Source: Clostridia bacterium (lineage in GTDB: Bacteria; Bacillota; Clostridia; Oscillospirales; Acutalibacteraceae). From it: 42,357 nt of DNA. Below are positions 17,126-25,379 of this stretch, in pieces. Each line of letters opens with the position of its first letter. The first letter of the stretch is position 1. The stretch spans positions 1 to 42,357 of the forward strand of contig JAKSQQ010000004.1 of assembly GCA_024404015.1 (NCBI GenBank). The letters run 5' to 3'. The translations under genes and the position numbers were made by a program. The notes under the pieces are model-generated. The model worked only from the letters and a program-made list of their open reading frames with translations. It ran no database searches and was not told the origin of the DNA.

Positions 17126-19891
17126 ATGAATGATATATTCAGCAGTGCTTTACAGGATGAAGAGCTTGAGGCCATACTCAACGAGGTCAGAGGTACGGTT
17201 TCTTCCGATACGGAGGATTCATCTGCAAAGGAATGGTCCGCAGATGATATAGACCGCCTTATTGCTCAGGAAAACGGAGAGGAATATACTCCCCGTAAAT
17301 CCAGAGAGAATGAAATTGACGAAAAATACAAACAGCTTTTCGGCAATGAGCTTGATACGGAACTGTTTTCCGTTCAGCCCATTAACGAGGAGAAGAGTGA
17401 AGATTTTGCGGAAGAGATGACGGATATTTTCTCGGGAACGGAGGTTGACGGTCAACAGCTCTTATACGAAAAGGAAGAGCCCCTTGATGAATTTGACCCG
17501 GAGCTTTTCAGCCTGGAAACCGTATTTATGCCCGACGATATTCCCGTGGTAGAAAATAAATATCCTCCCGTACCTCCCAAGCCGGAAAAAACGGGTCCCA
17601 TGCCTCCCAACATCGTTCCCGAGGAAAAGGATGAGGAGCAGAAGGTCATTGATTACAGAAAGAAATTCTATGAAAAGCTCAGACCCGAGGATATTGAAAT
17701 ACCCAATTACGACGATAAGGACCCCGAATATCCTTATGATAAATCGGGTATTGTAGTGAGAAAGGGAGAGGGCGAAACAGAGGATAATCTTGAGGCAATG
17801 CCTACTGTAATGGCCGCAGAGGATGTTGAAGCAAGCATTGACCAGGCAAAGACTAAGGCGATTCCCATTCCCGGAGCGGCTCCCGTCGAGTTTTTCCCCG
17901 AGCCCGAAAACGTGGAGGGACAGATTGTTCTCAATGATTTCGTTGATATTCCCGATGACGTTATTCCCGTTAAGGACAGTGAGCAGAGCGTTGAGGAAAG
18001 TCTCTGGAAGAGACGCAAGCAGAAGGCGAAGAACTTTAAGCTTGACGAATTTGATACCGGCGACTTTTCCGAAGACCTTGTAAATCTGGTTGAAGACCTT
18101 CCTGTTGAAGAGGAAGAGAAGAAAGCACCCCGCGATAAGGTATCGGATTATCCCGGCGAATACGTTGATTTTGCGGACCGCAACAGAGTTCACACAAAAC
18201 TGACGGAAAAGGTTTCCGCAGCTACACGCAATGCAATCATAATGGGCGGTATAGATTTATTTATGCTGCTTCTCGCAATTATTCCCGCAATCTGTGAAAA
18301 GGCAGATATAGAAACAGCGTTATTTACAAGAGATTCCGTTGTGCTTTCGGTTGTAAACGCTTTGCTTATCATCGTCGCAGTTCTCTTCTACGGTTCAAAA
18401 TTCTTTGATATTTGCAAAGAAACTCTGACAGGCAAGATTTCCGCGGATTCCGCAATGGCGATTTCGGTTATCATTGCCCTTATTGAAAATACCGTTTCGG
18501 CTACCTTCCATGCAAAGGTACCCGCTTTCGGACTTGTTGCCGTATTTGCTCTGTTCCTGAGTAAGCTTACCGATGTCTTCAATGCCCGCAGGATTCTTGA
18601 TAACTTCTCGGTATGTACCTTCAGCTATGAGCATGAAATAAATACGGTCCATCATCTTGACAACGAATCGGAGATATTTGAACTGGGCAGAGGACTTCTC
18701 ATGGGTAATGCGGAAATTCTCTATACCTCAAAGAGCAAATTCCCCTCAGATTTTATGAAGAATTCGGATAAGAACGATGAAAACAACAAGTACGTATTCT
18801 ATCTGATTATCGGCGCCCTTGTCGCCTCAATCGGCGCAGGTGTGGTTGCCGGCTTCAAGGCAATGGAGCAGGTAACACTTGATTCCGTGCTTTACGGTTT
18901 TTCCGTATTTGCCGCCGCGTTCTGTCTGAGTTCACCCGTATTCGGTAAATTCATTCCCGCATTCATTACGTTTGTTACAAATAAACGTCTGAATAAAGAA
19001 GGTACTCTGATTACAAGCATTGATGCCGCAGAGCATATTGCCGCTTCAAATGCGGTTGTCCTTGATTCCGCGGATATCTTTGACCGTAAGGGCTGTACCA
19101 TGCACGGCATGAAGGACTTCAAGAGTATGCGTATAGACGTGGTGCTTCTCTATGCCGCCGCTATGGTAATCAAATCCGGCGGACCTCTCAAGGAGTGCTT
19201 TGAAGAGGTAATTGACGGCAGGCAGGATTTACTTCCTCCCGTCAAGGAGCTTGTTTATGAGGATAAGCTGGGTATTTCCGCAAGGATTTACGACCAGAAG
19301 GTGCTTCTGGGTAACAGAAATATGCTTGTTCATCATAATATTAAAGCCCCCAACATTGAGTTTGAAAACAAATATTCACACGACGGCAGAAAGGTAATTT
19401 ACCTTGCCTGCAATGAGCAGCTTGCCGCTATGTTCGTTGTCAGCTATGCAGTTGACGAAAATATCAAGGGATATCTTAAACAGCTTGAATCAAACGGTAT
19501 TCAGATTCTTGTAAGAACAAACGACGTAAACGTAACAGAGCAGCTTATTTCTTCCAAGTTCGGTCTTAACCCCGATAATTTCAAGATTCTCTCCTCTGTT
19601 GCAGGCCGTCTTTTCAAGAGAAGAAAGGATGCAGTTGCGGACTCTCTCCCTGCGGAGCTTATCCATGACGGCAATTCCACCTCAATGCTCAGAGCCGTTG
19701 CTTCATGCTGTACAATGGCTACGAAAAAGAAACTCGGTACCTTCCTTCAGATTGGCGTTATGGTGCTCGGTATCGTTCTTGCCATTCTTTCGGGATGCTC
19801 CGAAGGGGGAATATCATCGGTTATCACCATGCTGATAATGTTGCTTGAATCCGCACTTGTTTCGGGTGTACTTATCCTTGACAGAAAATAA
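17126..19891 (+). CDS. Large acidic membrane protein derived from a P-type ATPase (catalytically degenerate)
   Basis: 921 residues. Residues 1-~365 are strongly acidic, Pro-rich and probably disordered. Four TM helices follow (~371-490), then a short soluble segment in place of the actuator domain (~490-553, no TGE), two TMs (~555-620, with CLSSPVFGKF where heavy-metal pumps carry CPx), a P/N-domain-like region (~625-865) and two final TMs (~872-918). The order matches P1B-type pumps. Catalytic motifs are lost: DKTGT is VLDSADIFD (D647), TGD is TND (798-800), and GDGxND is HDGNSTS (848 on). It is therefore probably not a pump; a sensor, scaffold or regulator is more likely. GGCGGTGA precedes the ATG. 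A UUCG hairpin follows the stop. No function is known to me. Confidence 0.75.
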   Translation: MNDIFSSALQDEELEAILNEVRGTVSSDTEDSSAKEWSADDIDRLIAQENGEEYTPRKSRENEIDEKYKQLFGNELDTELFSVQPINEEKSEDFAEEMTDIFSGTEVDGQQLLYEKEEPLDEFDPELFSLETVFMPDDIPVVENKYPPVPPKPEKTGPMPPNIVPEEKDEEQKVIDYRKKFYEKLRPEDIEIPNYDDKDPEYPYDKSGIVVRKGEGETEDNLEAMPTVMAAEDVEASIDQAKTKAIPIPGAAPVEFFPEPENVEGQIVLNDFVDIPDDVIPVKDSEQSVEESLWKRRKQKAKNFKLDEFDTGDFSEDLVNLVEDLPVEEEEKKAPRDKVSDYPGEYVDFADRNRVHTKLTEKVSAATRNAIIMGGIDLFMLLLAIIPAICEKADIETALFTRDSVVLSVVNALLIIVAVLFYGSKFFDICKETLTGKISADSAMAISVIIALIENTVSATFHAKVPAFGLVAVFALFLSKLTDVFNARRILDNFSVCTFSYEHEINTVHHLDNESEIFELGRGLLMGNAEILYTSKSKFPSDFMKNSDKNDENNKYVFYLIIGALVASIGAGVVAGFKAMEQVTLDSVLYGFSVFAAAFCLSSPVFGKFIPAFITFVTNKRLNKEGTLITSIDAAEHIAASNAVVLDSADIFDRKGCTMHGMKDFKSMRIDVVLLYAAAMVIKSGGPLKECFEEVIDGRQDLLPPVKELVYEDKLGISARIYDQKVLLGNRNMLVHHNIKAPNIEFENKYSHDGRKVIYLACNEQLAAMFVVSYAVDENIKGYLKQLESNGIQILVRTNDVNVTEQLISSKFGLNPDNFKILSSVAGRLFKRRKDAVADSLPAELIHDGNSTSMLRAVASCCTMATKKKLGTFLQIGVMVLGIVLAILSGCSEGGISSVITMLIMLLESALVSGVLILDRK

Positions 19892-19900
19892 TATATTTTG

Positions 19901-19930
19901 CAGAGCATCTTTCTTCGGAAGGGTGCTCTG
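19901..19930 (+). repeat. 13-bp hairpin with UUCG tetraloop
   Basis: CAGAGCATCTTTC (19901-19913) pairs with GAAGGGTGCTCTG (19918-19930) around TTCG, including G-U pairs. C(UUCG)G is an exceptionally stable loop. No T-run follows, so it is not a classic terminator. It begins 10 nt after the stop of the ATPase-like gene and may protect the mRNA 3' end. Confidence 0.6.
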
Positions 19931-19958
19931 AAATTAAAAAGGGATGCCGGAGAGTACT

Positions 19959-20024
19959 ATGGATGAAATAAAAGGATATGTTTCAAACACCCTCGCCCCC
20001 TGCGGTAATCAGACAATTGTATAA
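19959..20024 (+). CDS. Possible 21-residue small ORF
   Basis: An ATG is preceded by GGAGAG at 4 nt spacing and gives a 21-residue peptide starting MDEIKGYVSN and ending NQTIV. It sits between the UUCG hairpin and the terminator at 20044, so it is within a transcript. I do not recognise it. It may be a leader peptide, a gene remnant or chance. Length alone gives little support. Confidence 0.25.
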   Translation: MDEIKGYVSNTLAPCGNQTIV

Positions 20025-20043
20025 CGTATTACAGGATATCAAT

Positions 20044-20081
20044 CAGCCGACATAGAAAAGTGGCGGCTGTATTTTTTTCTT
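20044..20081 (+). terminator. Intrinsic terminator of the rlmI-to-ATPase-like operon
   Basis: CAGCCG (20044-20049) pairs with CGGCTG (20064-20069), with weaker inner pairing, and is followed by TATTTTTTTC. It overlaps the -35 box of the prfB promoter by two bases. Confidence 0.75.
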
Positions 20082-20108
20082 TACTTTTATAATATAATCA
20101 TTTATAAT
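20080..20108 (+). promoter_or_regulatory. Promoter of prfB
   Basis: TTTACT (20080-20085), 17-bp spacer and a perfect TATAAT (20103-20108). A second TATAAT-like string lies in the spacer. The prfB start codon is 73 nt downstream of the -10 box. Confidence 0.65.
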
Positions 20109-20150
20109 ATAAAATTGAAAAAATATGCACGTAAAATCACGGCAATTCGG

Positions 20151-20181
20151 AAAGGAGCGGAGTAATCTCCGCACACGCTTA
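20151..20181 (+). promoter_or_regulatory. SD sequence separated from the prfB start by a hairpin
   Basis: AAAGGAG (20151-20157) is 23 nt from the ATG, too far for normal initiation. A perfect 6-bp hairpin, GCGGAG-TAAT-CTCCGC (20157-20172), fills the gap. If folded, it brings the SD to an effective 8 nt. No closer SD and no in-frame upstream start exist (TAA at 20163). Confidence 0.5.
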
Positions 20182-21302
20182 TGTTACAGTTTGAAGAATT
20201 AAGACTTGAACTTATTGATTACACAGAGAAGCTTAAGCAGCTCGGTGAAGCCCTTGGCATTGAAAGAATGAATGAAGAGGTTGCCTCCCTTGAGGAAAAG
20301 ACGGCTGAAGAGGGCTTCTGGAACGACGTTGAGAATTCACAGAAGGTCCAGATGAGAATTACTCAGCTCAAAAACAAGGTTAAGGCATACGACGGCTTGA
20401 AGGGCGAATATGACGATGCTCTCGTACTGATTGAGCTTGCCAACGAAGCAGAGGACCTTGATATGTTTGACGAGTGCAGAGGCGCAATAGACAGCTTCGT
20501 TAAGAAGCTTGATGATATGACCCTCAGCACCCTGCTTTCGGGCGAATATGACAACAGCCCCGCAATCCTTACCTTCCATGCAGGTGCAGGCGGAACGGAG
20601 GCCCAGGACTGGAACTCCATGCTTGTTCGTATGTATGAGCATTGGGCAGAGAAAAGGGGCTTCAGCGTAAGTCTGGTTGACTTCCTTGACGGTGATGAAG
20701 CGGGACTCAAATCCGCCGTACTCCGTATTGAAGGCGAAAATGCCTACGGTTACCTCAAGGGCGAAATGGGCGTTCACAGACTTGTCCGTATCTCCCCCTT
20801 TGATGCATCCGGCAGAAGACATACTTCATTCGCTTCCCTTGAAGTAATGCCCGAAATTGACGACACCGTTGAGGTTGAAATCAGCCCCGACGACCTTAAG
20901 ATAGACTACTACCGTTCGTCCGGTGCAGGCGGACAGAAGGTTAATAAGACCTCATCCGCAGTTCGTATCACTCATATCCCCACAGGCATCGTATGTGCCT
21001 GCCAGGTTGAGAGAAGCCAGCACCAGAACAGAGAAGTTGCCATGAAGATGCTCAGATCAAAGCTCATTGAAATCAAAGAGAGAGAGCATCTTGACAAAAT
21101 CGGCGACATTAAGGGTGAGCAGAGAGAAATTGCCTGGGGCAGTCAGATACGCTCATACGTATTTATGCCTTATACTCTTGCAAAGGATCACCGTACCAAT
21201 TTTGAAATGGGTAATATCAACGCAGTTATGGACGGTGATATTGACGGTTTTATCAACGCTTATCTCAAGATGGAATCCCTCAAAGGAAACGGCAGCAACT
21301 GA
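20181..21302 (+). CDS. prfB: Peptide chain release factor 2
   Basis: 373 residues, full length. The RF2-specific tripeptide SPF is present in the context RISPFDASGRRHTS, and the catalytic GGQ is at 250-252. It recognises UAA and UGA, the only two stop codons used by the other complete genes here. The ORF is continuous from its ATG: there is no internal TGA with a CTTTGA slip site near codon 25, so the classic +1 frameshift autoregulation of prfB is absent. Control may instead act through the hairpin between SD and start. It begins a new transcript with its own promoter. A sugar transferase gene follows after 34 nt. Confidence 0.97.
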   Translation: MLQFEELRLELIDYTEKLKQLGEALGIERMNEEVASLEEKTAEEGFWNDVENSQKVQMRITQLKNKVKAYDGLKGEYDDALVLIELANEAEDLDMFDECRGAIDSFVKKLDDMTLSTLLSGEYDNSPAILTFHAGAGGTEAQDWNSMLVRMYEHWAEKRGFSVSLVDFLDGDEAGLKSAVLRIEGENAYGYLKGEMGVHRLVRISPFDASGRRHTSFASLEVMPEIDDTVEVEISPDDLKIDYYRSSGAGGQKVNKTSSAVRITHIPTGIVCACQVERSQHQNREVAMKMLRSKLIEIKEREHLDKIGDIKGEQREIAWGSQIRSYVFMPYTLAKDHRTNFEMGNINAVMDGDIDGFINAYLKMESLKGNGSN

Positions 21303-21336
21303 GCTGCTCAATATTACGTCGGTAACGAGGTAACAG

Positions 21337-21921
21337 ATGAAAAGAATATTTGATTTTACGGTGAGTCTGCTGATGATTATTCTGCTCTCTCCGCTTATGC
21401 TGATAATCGGGCTTATAATCCTCATTGATGACGGCGCACCGGTAATTTTCAAACAGTACAGAGTCGGAAAAGATAACAAGCTGTTTTATATCTACAAGTT
21501 CCGTACGATGCGTAAGAATACGAGAAACGTAGCGACAAACGAGCTTGAGGAATCCGACACCATGATTACAAGAAGCGGCAAGCTGCTTCGGAAGACAAGT
21601 CTTGACGAGCTGCCTCAGCTTTTCAATATTCTTTCGGGCAAGATGAGCTTTGTGGGTCCAAGACCCCTTATTCCCGAGGAAAAGGAAATCCGTATCCTCA
21701 GAGCGGAATATAACGTTTATTCCGTAAGACCCGGTATGACGGGACTTGCGCAGGTAAACGGCAGGGATGTGCTGACCTATCAGCAGAAGGCAGAGCTTGA
21801 CAAAGAGTATGTGGAAAACCGCAGTCTGTTTGGAGACCTTGTAATATTAGTCAAGACCGTATTTGTAGTGCTTTCCGCAAAAGACGTTGTTGAGGGAAGC
21901 GAAAAGGTCAATAAGAGGTGA
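21337..21921 (+). CDS. Bacterial sugar-phosphate transferase (PglC/WcaJ-type, initiating glycosyl-phosphate transferase)
   Basis: 194 residues, the short monotopic form. An N-terminal hydrophobic re-entrant helix (~8-30) precedes KFRTM (54-58), the catalytic Asp-Glu pair D90-E91 in SLDELPQL, and FVGPRPL (~105-111). Such enzymes move a sugar phosphate from a UDP-sugar to undecaprenyl phosphate at the inner membrane face, starting a surface glycan. The sugar is unknown. No glycan operon follows; the next gene is a VanY-type peptidase. GAGGTAACAG precedes the ATG. Confidence 0.9.
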   Translation: MKRIFDFTVSLLMIILLSPLMLIIGLIILIDDGAPVIFKQYRVGKDNKLFYIYKFRTMRKNTRNVATNELEESDTMITRSGKLLRKTSLDELPQLFNILSGKMSFVGPRPLIPEEKEIRILRAEYNVYSVRPGMTGLAQVNGRDVLTYQQKAELDKEYVENRSLFGDLVILVKTVFVVLSAKDVVEGSEKVNKR

Positions 21922-21925
21922 ATAT

Positions 21926-22963
21926 ATGAATAGAATTCTCAGCATAATAGCAGGAGGAATTTTTGCGGCACTTCTCATTGTATTGACTGTGGGAATAGTA
22001 AAGAATAACGGCAGCAGAGTGCGTGAAAAGGATGAAACCTCTTCGACTGTGGCTGATACCTCTGCTCAAACAAGCGAAATAACGGAATCTTTCACCGATT
22101 TCATAACCGACGTTACGGAGGAAATAAGCGACACCACGGCTTCGGCGGTTTCGGAATTTACCGCCACCGAAAGAACGGTATCGGCTGTCAGTTCTTCCGC
22201 TACGCAGAAAACCACGGAAAGGATTACAAGCGGAACGACTGCAAAGAAAACCACGGAAAAGATTACAAGCGAAACGACTGCAAAGAAAACCACGGCTTCT
22301 GCAACTACCGCAGAGCCCGTTTCTTCCTCTACGACGAAGCCAGCCGTAGGTACTTACGAATATGCCTATGCCGGCTTTAATCCCCAATATATAAAGATTA
22401 CGGATGCCAACTGGAGAACGGTTATCGTCAACAGACATTACATAATAGATAAGAATTACAAGCCCGCTCTCGCCAATTCCGTAACGGGAGATCCCAACAG
22501 TAAGCTTCTTGATTCAAGAGTTGCTCCCTATTACAACAAAATGTATCTTGCGGCAAAGGCAGACGGCATAATCCTTACCCCTCTGTCGGGTTACAGAAGC
22601 TATGACCTTCAGCATACCAATTTTGAAAATAAGATTACCAAATATGTAAATCAGGGCTATTCCAGAGTAAAGGCCACCCAGGAGGCGGCAAAAATCATCC
22701 TTCCTCCCGGCACAAGTGAGCATAATGCAGGTCTTGCCATGGATATTATTTCCCTTGAGCAAAGCTTTGAGAATACGGCGGCGTTCAAATGGCTTATGAA
22801 TAATGCCGCAGATTACGGATTTATTCTCCGCTACCCGAAGAATAAGGAAAGCGTTACCGAAATCGTGTATGAGCCATGGCATTGGCGCTACGTAGGTGTT
22901 GATACCGCAAAGGCAATCAAAGCAAGCGGCAAGTGCATGGAAGAATATTTCGGACTTGCATAA
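21926..22963 (+). CDS. VanY/D-Ala-D-Ala carboxypeptidase-type peptidase, membrane anchored
   Basis: 345 residues. The start at 21926 is chosen because AGAGGTGA lies just upstream and it gives a clean N-terminal signal anchor (residues ~5-25). Residues ~35-140 are a Ser/Thr-rich linker with tandem 13-residue repeats. The C-terminal domain (~165-345) is a zinc D,D-/L,D-carboxypeptidase of the VanY type: SEHNAGLAMD (264-273, His and Asp ligands) and EPWHW (E316, H319). It would trim the terminal D-Ala of peptidoglycan stem peptides outside the membrane. No VanR/S/A partners are present, so cell-wall maturation rather than vancomycin resistance is the sensible reading. Confidence 0.9.
   Translation: MNRILSIIAGGIFAALLIVLTVGIVKNNGSRVREKDETSSTVADTSAQTSEITESFTDFITDVTEEISDTTASAVSEFTATERTVSAVSSSATQKTTERITSGTTAKKTTEKITSETTAKKTTASATTAEPVSSSTTKPAVGTYEYAYAGFNPQYIKITDANWRTVIVNRHYIIDKNYKPALANSVTGDPNSKLLDSRVAPYYNKMYLAAKADGIILTPLSGYRSYDLQHTNFENKITKYVNQGYSRVKATQEAAKIILPPGTSEHNAGLAMDIISLEQSFENTAAFKWLMNNAADYGFILRYPKNKESVTEIVYEPWHWRYVGVDTAKAIKASGKCMEEYFGLA
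22207..22295 (+). repeat. Tandem 39-bp repeat within the VanY-type gene
   Basis: Two near-identical 39-bp units (22207-22245 and 22246-22284) and the first 11 bases of a third encode KTTERITSGTTAK-type 13-residue units in the Ser/Thr linker. Copy number probably varies between strains by slippage. Confidence 0.75.
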
Positions 22964-22984
22964 TACAGAGAAAGGACAGAAGAA

Positions 22985-24253
22985 ATGAAAGCAAGTGAAA
23001 GCGTTAAAAACTATCCTTCCGAAAGAAGAATGTATGCAAATTACGTTGCAAGAAACATAAAGAAGCTTATCAAAGAAGTGGGTCCCCGTCCCGCAGGTAC
23101 GGATAAGGAAAAAGCCGCCCTTGAGTGGATGTCAAACGACCTGAAGGATACCTGTGACGACGTTAAAATCGAGGAATTTACCCTCTCTCCCTGGGCGTTT
23201 ATGAGCTGGGTACAGATTTGCGCTTACTTTACCACCATAGCCGCAGGACTTTTCTTTGCCGCCTATTTCGTTCCCGCGCTGGCTCTTTATTTCAGCATAG
23301 CCGCCGCCGTGCTTACTGCGGCAGCAATATTCTCCGCAGTCACGGAGTTCCTTTTCTATAACGAAACACTCGATCCGTTCTTTAAGAAGGCAACCTCCCA
23401 TAACCTTGTGGCTGTCAGAAAGCCCTCGGGTGAGGTTAAGAGAAGAATAATCTTTTCCGGTCATGCGGATTCCGCACCCGAATGGAAATTTACTTACTGG
23501 GGCGGTCCCAAGCTGCTTGTTCCCTTTATCGTTATCAGCTTCATCGGAATCGCATATACACTTGTGGTAAGTATAATCGGCATCGTTTTGGCAGTTAAGG
23601 GTACAGAGCCCACCACCGCCTTTTTTGCGGTCAAGATAGTTGCGGTGTGCTTTATTCCCGATTACCTTTTTGCTCTGCTTTTCTATAACAAGAAGGATAT
23701 CGTTGAAGGTGCAAACGATAATCTGACGGGTTGCTTCTGTGCCATGGCAGTACCCAGATTTATGAAGGACCACGATATCAGATTTGAAAACACCGAAATA
23801 ATAGTCGTATGTACGGGCGCAGAGGAATCCGGACTCAGAGGTGCAAAGGCATTCTGCAAGGCCCACGGCGACCTTCTGAACGACGGCATTGAAACCGTTT
23901 TCTTCGGACTTGACACCGTAAGAGATTTCGACTATATGGCTGTTTACAATAAGGATATGACGGGTACGGTTACCAACGACGCTCAGGTTTCCGCCCTCAT
24001 TAAGGCAGGTGCCGCTGTTGCGGGCTATGACCTTCCTTATAAAACCGTTACCTTCGGCTCCTCCGATGCGGCCGCAATGACAAAGGGCGGCTTCAAGGCC
24101 TCCTGCTTCGCCGCAATGGATCCCGCACCCGCAAGATACTATCATACACGCCTTGATACCGCAGATAACCTTGACCTTAAGACCATAGAAGCAGGTGTTG
24201 ATATCTGCCTTGAAACCGCTTTTCTTTATAATGAAAAGGGTCTTGATATCTGA
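22985..24253 (+). CDS. Membrane-embedded M28-family metallopeptidase
   Basis: 422 residues. The M28 zinc site is readable: H160 and D162 (SGHADSAPE), D245 (ANDNLTG), catalytic E280 with E281 (GAEESG), D361 and H387. Unusually, two hydrophobic blocks interrupt the peptidase fold: ~72-120 before the catalytic domain and ~177-235 between the first two ligand motifs, each with room for two TM helices. This makes a peptidase with the active site beside the membrane. There is no signal peptide. Substrates are unknown. An AAGGACAG-type site precedes the ATG, and the gene follows the VanY-type gene by 21 nt. Confidence 0.82.
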   Translation: MKASESVKNYPSERRMYANYVARNIKKLIKEVGPRPAGTDKEKAALEWMSNDLKDTCDDVKIEEFTLSPWAFMSWVQICAYFTTIAAGLFFAAYFVPALALYFSIAAAVLTAAAIFSAVTEFLFYNETLDPFFKKATSHNLVAVRKPSGEVKRRIIFSGHADSAPEWKFTYWGGPKLLVPFIVISFIGIAYTLVVSIIGIVLAVKGTEPTTAFFAVKIVAVCFIPDYLFALLFYNKKDIVEGANDNLTGCFCAMAVPRFMKDHDIRFENTEIIVVCTGAEESGLRGAKAFCKAHGDLLNDGIETVFFGLDTVRDFDYMAVYNKDMTGTVTNDAQVSALIKAGAAVAGYDLPYKTVTFGSSDAAAMTKGGFKASCFAAMDPAPARYYHTRLDTADNLDLKTIEAGVDICLETAFLYNEKGLDI

Positions 24254-24271
24254 TTTCCCCTATGATATAAT
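24243..24271 (+). promoter_or_regulatory. Promoter of the lipoprotein gene
   Basis: TTGATA (24243-24248), 17-bp spacer and a perfect TATAAT (24266-24271). The -35 box lies inside the last codons of the M28 gene. Confidence 0.7.
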
Positions 24272-24309
24272 TCACTCGTAATTTCGGCAAAAACGAAAGG
24301 AGAATTTCC

Positions 24310-25239
24310 ATGAAAAAGAAAATCCCCGCAATTCTCAGTATAGTATTTATTTTTGCAATACTTTTCAGCTTCGCCGGATGCGTATTTGTTGAGGAAGAGG
24401 AAGAAACTACCACCTATACCGCTCTTTCACCTCTCCCCACAGAGATTACATCCTCAATCGACGAGGACAGAAACATTATTACAGATACAACATATTCACC
24501 TGAAAACGCCGCAAAGAATACGGTTACCATTCTTGAATATGCTCTTCCCCTTATGAATGAGCTTAAATCCGAGCCCGTCAAGGCATCCGTCAAGATGGGT
24601 CAGGATAAGAATATCGGCAAGGTTACCGTAATCAACGAAAACGGTGAAGAAGAGTCCGCTCCCATGAGTGAAAATGCAGTTGTTAATGCTGCTATCACTT
24701 CACTCAAGGATTATATGCTTAAGGAAGACGGCAAGGAGATTACCTATAAGGATTCTCTTGCTGACAATGCAATTAAGGATTTCCTTCCCGTCAGCGGTGA
24801 AGCTTCCGTTATCGGTCTTACTCCCGATGACTTTGAGTTTGCCACCTGCGTTGACAACGGCACGGAGAGAGTCATCACCATGATGATTAAGAACGATGAC
24901 GTTCCCTCTGTTATGGAAGAAAGAATATCCAAGGTTTATGATAAGGAAGACGTTGATGCAATCCTCAAGGAATTTGATTCAGCTTCCGATTATATGACAG
25001 TCGGCACACCCGAACTGACCTACAAAAATTGCAGTATCGTTCTTAAAATCGACAATCAGACAGATACCATCGTTTCCATTGAGTATTTCAAGAGCGTTGA
25101 CGTAAGCGTTGAAATTACCGGTGTCGGCTCACTTTCCGAAATAGGTAAGGTTCCCGTACAGTTTAATTATACTGACAAGATTATTTATACTATTGACGAA
25201 ACCAATCCGGATGAGACTACTACTCTTGCCGAAAAATAA
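24310..25239 (+). CDS. Lipoprotein of unknown function
   Basis: 309 residues. The lipoprotein signal has lipobox FAGC (C24), followed by an acidic Glu/Thr stretch. The rest is soluble with a mixed alpha/beta look: a region ~60-200 built around a helix and NVVN-type strands, then a C-terminal beta-rich part with a segment reading VSVEITGVGSLSEIG. I do not recognise the family. The sequence ends in a Thr-rich tail. AAAGGAG precedes the ATG, and it has its own promoter. A terminator-like hairpin follows at 25305. Probably membrane-anchored on the outer face. Confidence 0.8.
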   Translation: MKKKIPAILSIVFIFAILFSFAGCVFVEEEEETTTYTALSPLPTEITSSIDEDRNIITDTTYSPENAAKNTVTILEYALPLMNELKSEPVKASVKMGQDKNIGKVTVINENGEEESAPMSENAVVNAAITSLKDYMLKEDGKEITYKDSLADNAIKDFLPVSGEASVIGLTPDDFEFATCVDNGTERVITMMIKNDDVPSVMEERISKVYDKEDVDAILKEFDSASDYMTVGTPELTYKNCSIVLKIDNQTDTIVSIEYFKSVDVSVEITGVGSLSEIGKVPVQFNYTDKIIYTIDETNPDETTTLAEK

Positions 25240-25275
25240 TATCTCCTATATCGCTTGATTATTTTGAGGAAGAAC

Positions 25276-25363
25276 ATACCAAACTAAATAATGTAAGTTT
25301 TGAGGCAGGCATTTATCTGACGGTAGATGTCTGCTTCTTATTTGAAATTAAAATGTTTGGTAT
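25276..25363 (+). terminator. Terminator hairpin inside a larger inverted repeat
   Basis: A 13-bp stem with G-U pairs (25305-25317 with 25322-25334, loop TGAC) is followed by TTCTTATTTG and would end the lipoprotein transcript. It is itself enclosed by a perfect 9-bp inverted repeat, ATACCAAAC (25276-25284) and GTTTGGTAT (25355-25363). Confidence 0.65.
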
Positions 25364-25379
25364 TAAGCCGTTTTACTCA

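Noticed and set aside
22207-22295. Possible CRISPR-like direct repeats
   Set aside because: The 39-bp units are adjacent without spacers and encode a protein linker; no cas genes are present.
21926-22963. Vancomycin resistance gene vanY
   Set aside because: Only the peptidase domain is shared. No vanRS, vanHAX or related genes are nearby, so a cell-wall role is the simpler reading.
23132-24145. 337-codon minus-strand ORF opposite the M28 peptidase
   Set aside because: It is the mirror of a gene with complete zinc-site motifs, and its product is Gly/Cys-rich with no recognisable domain.
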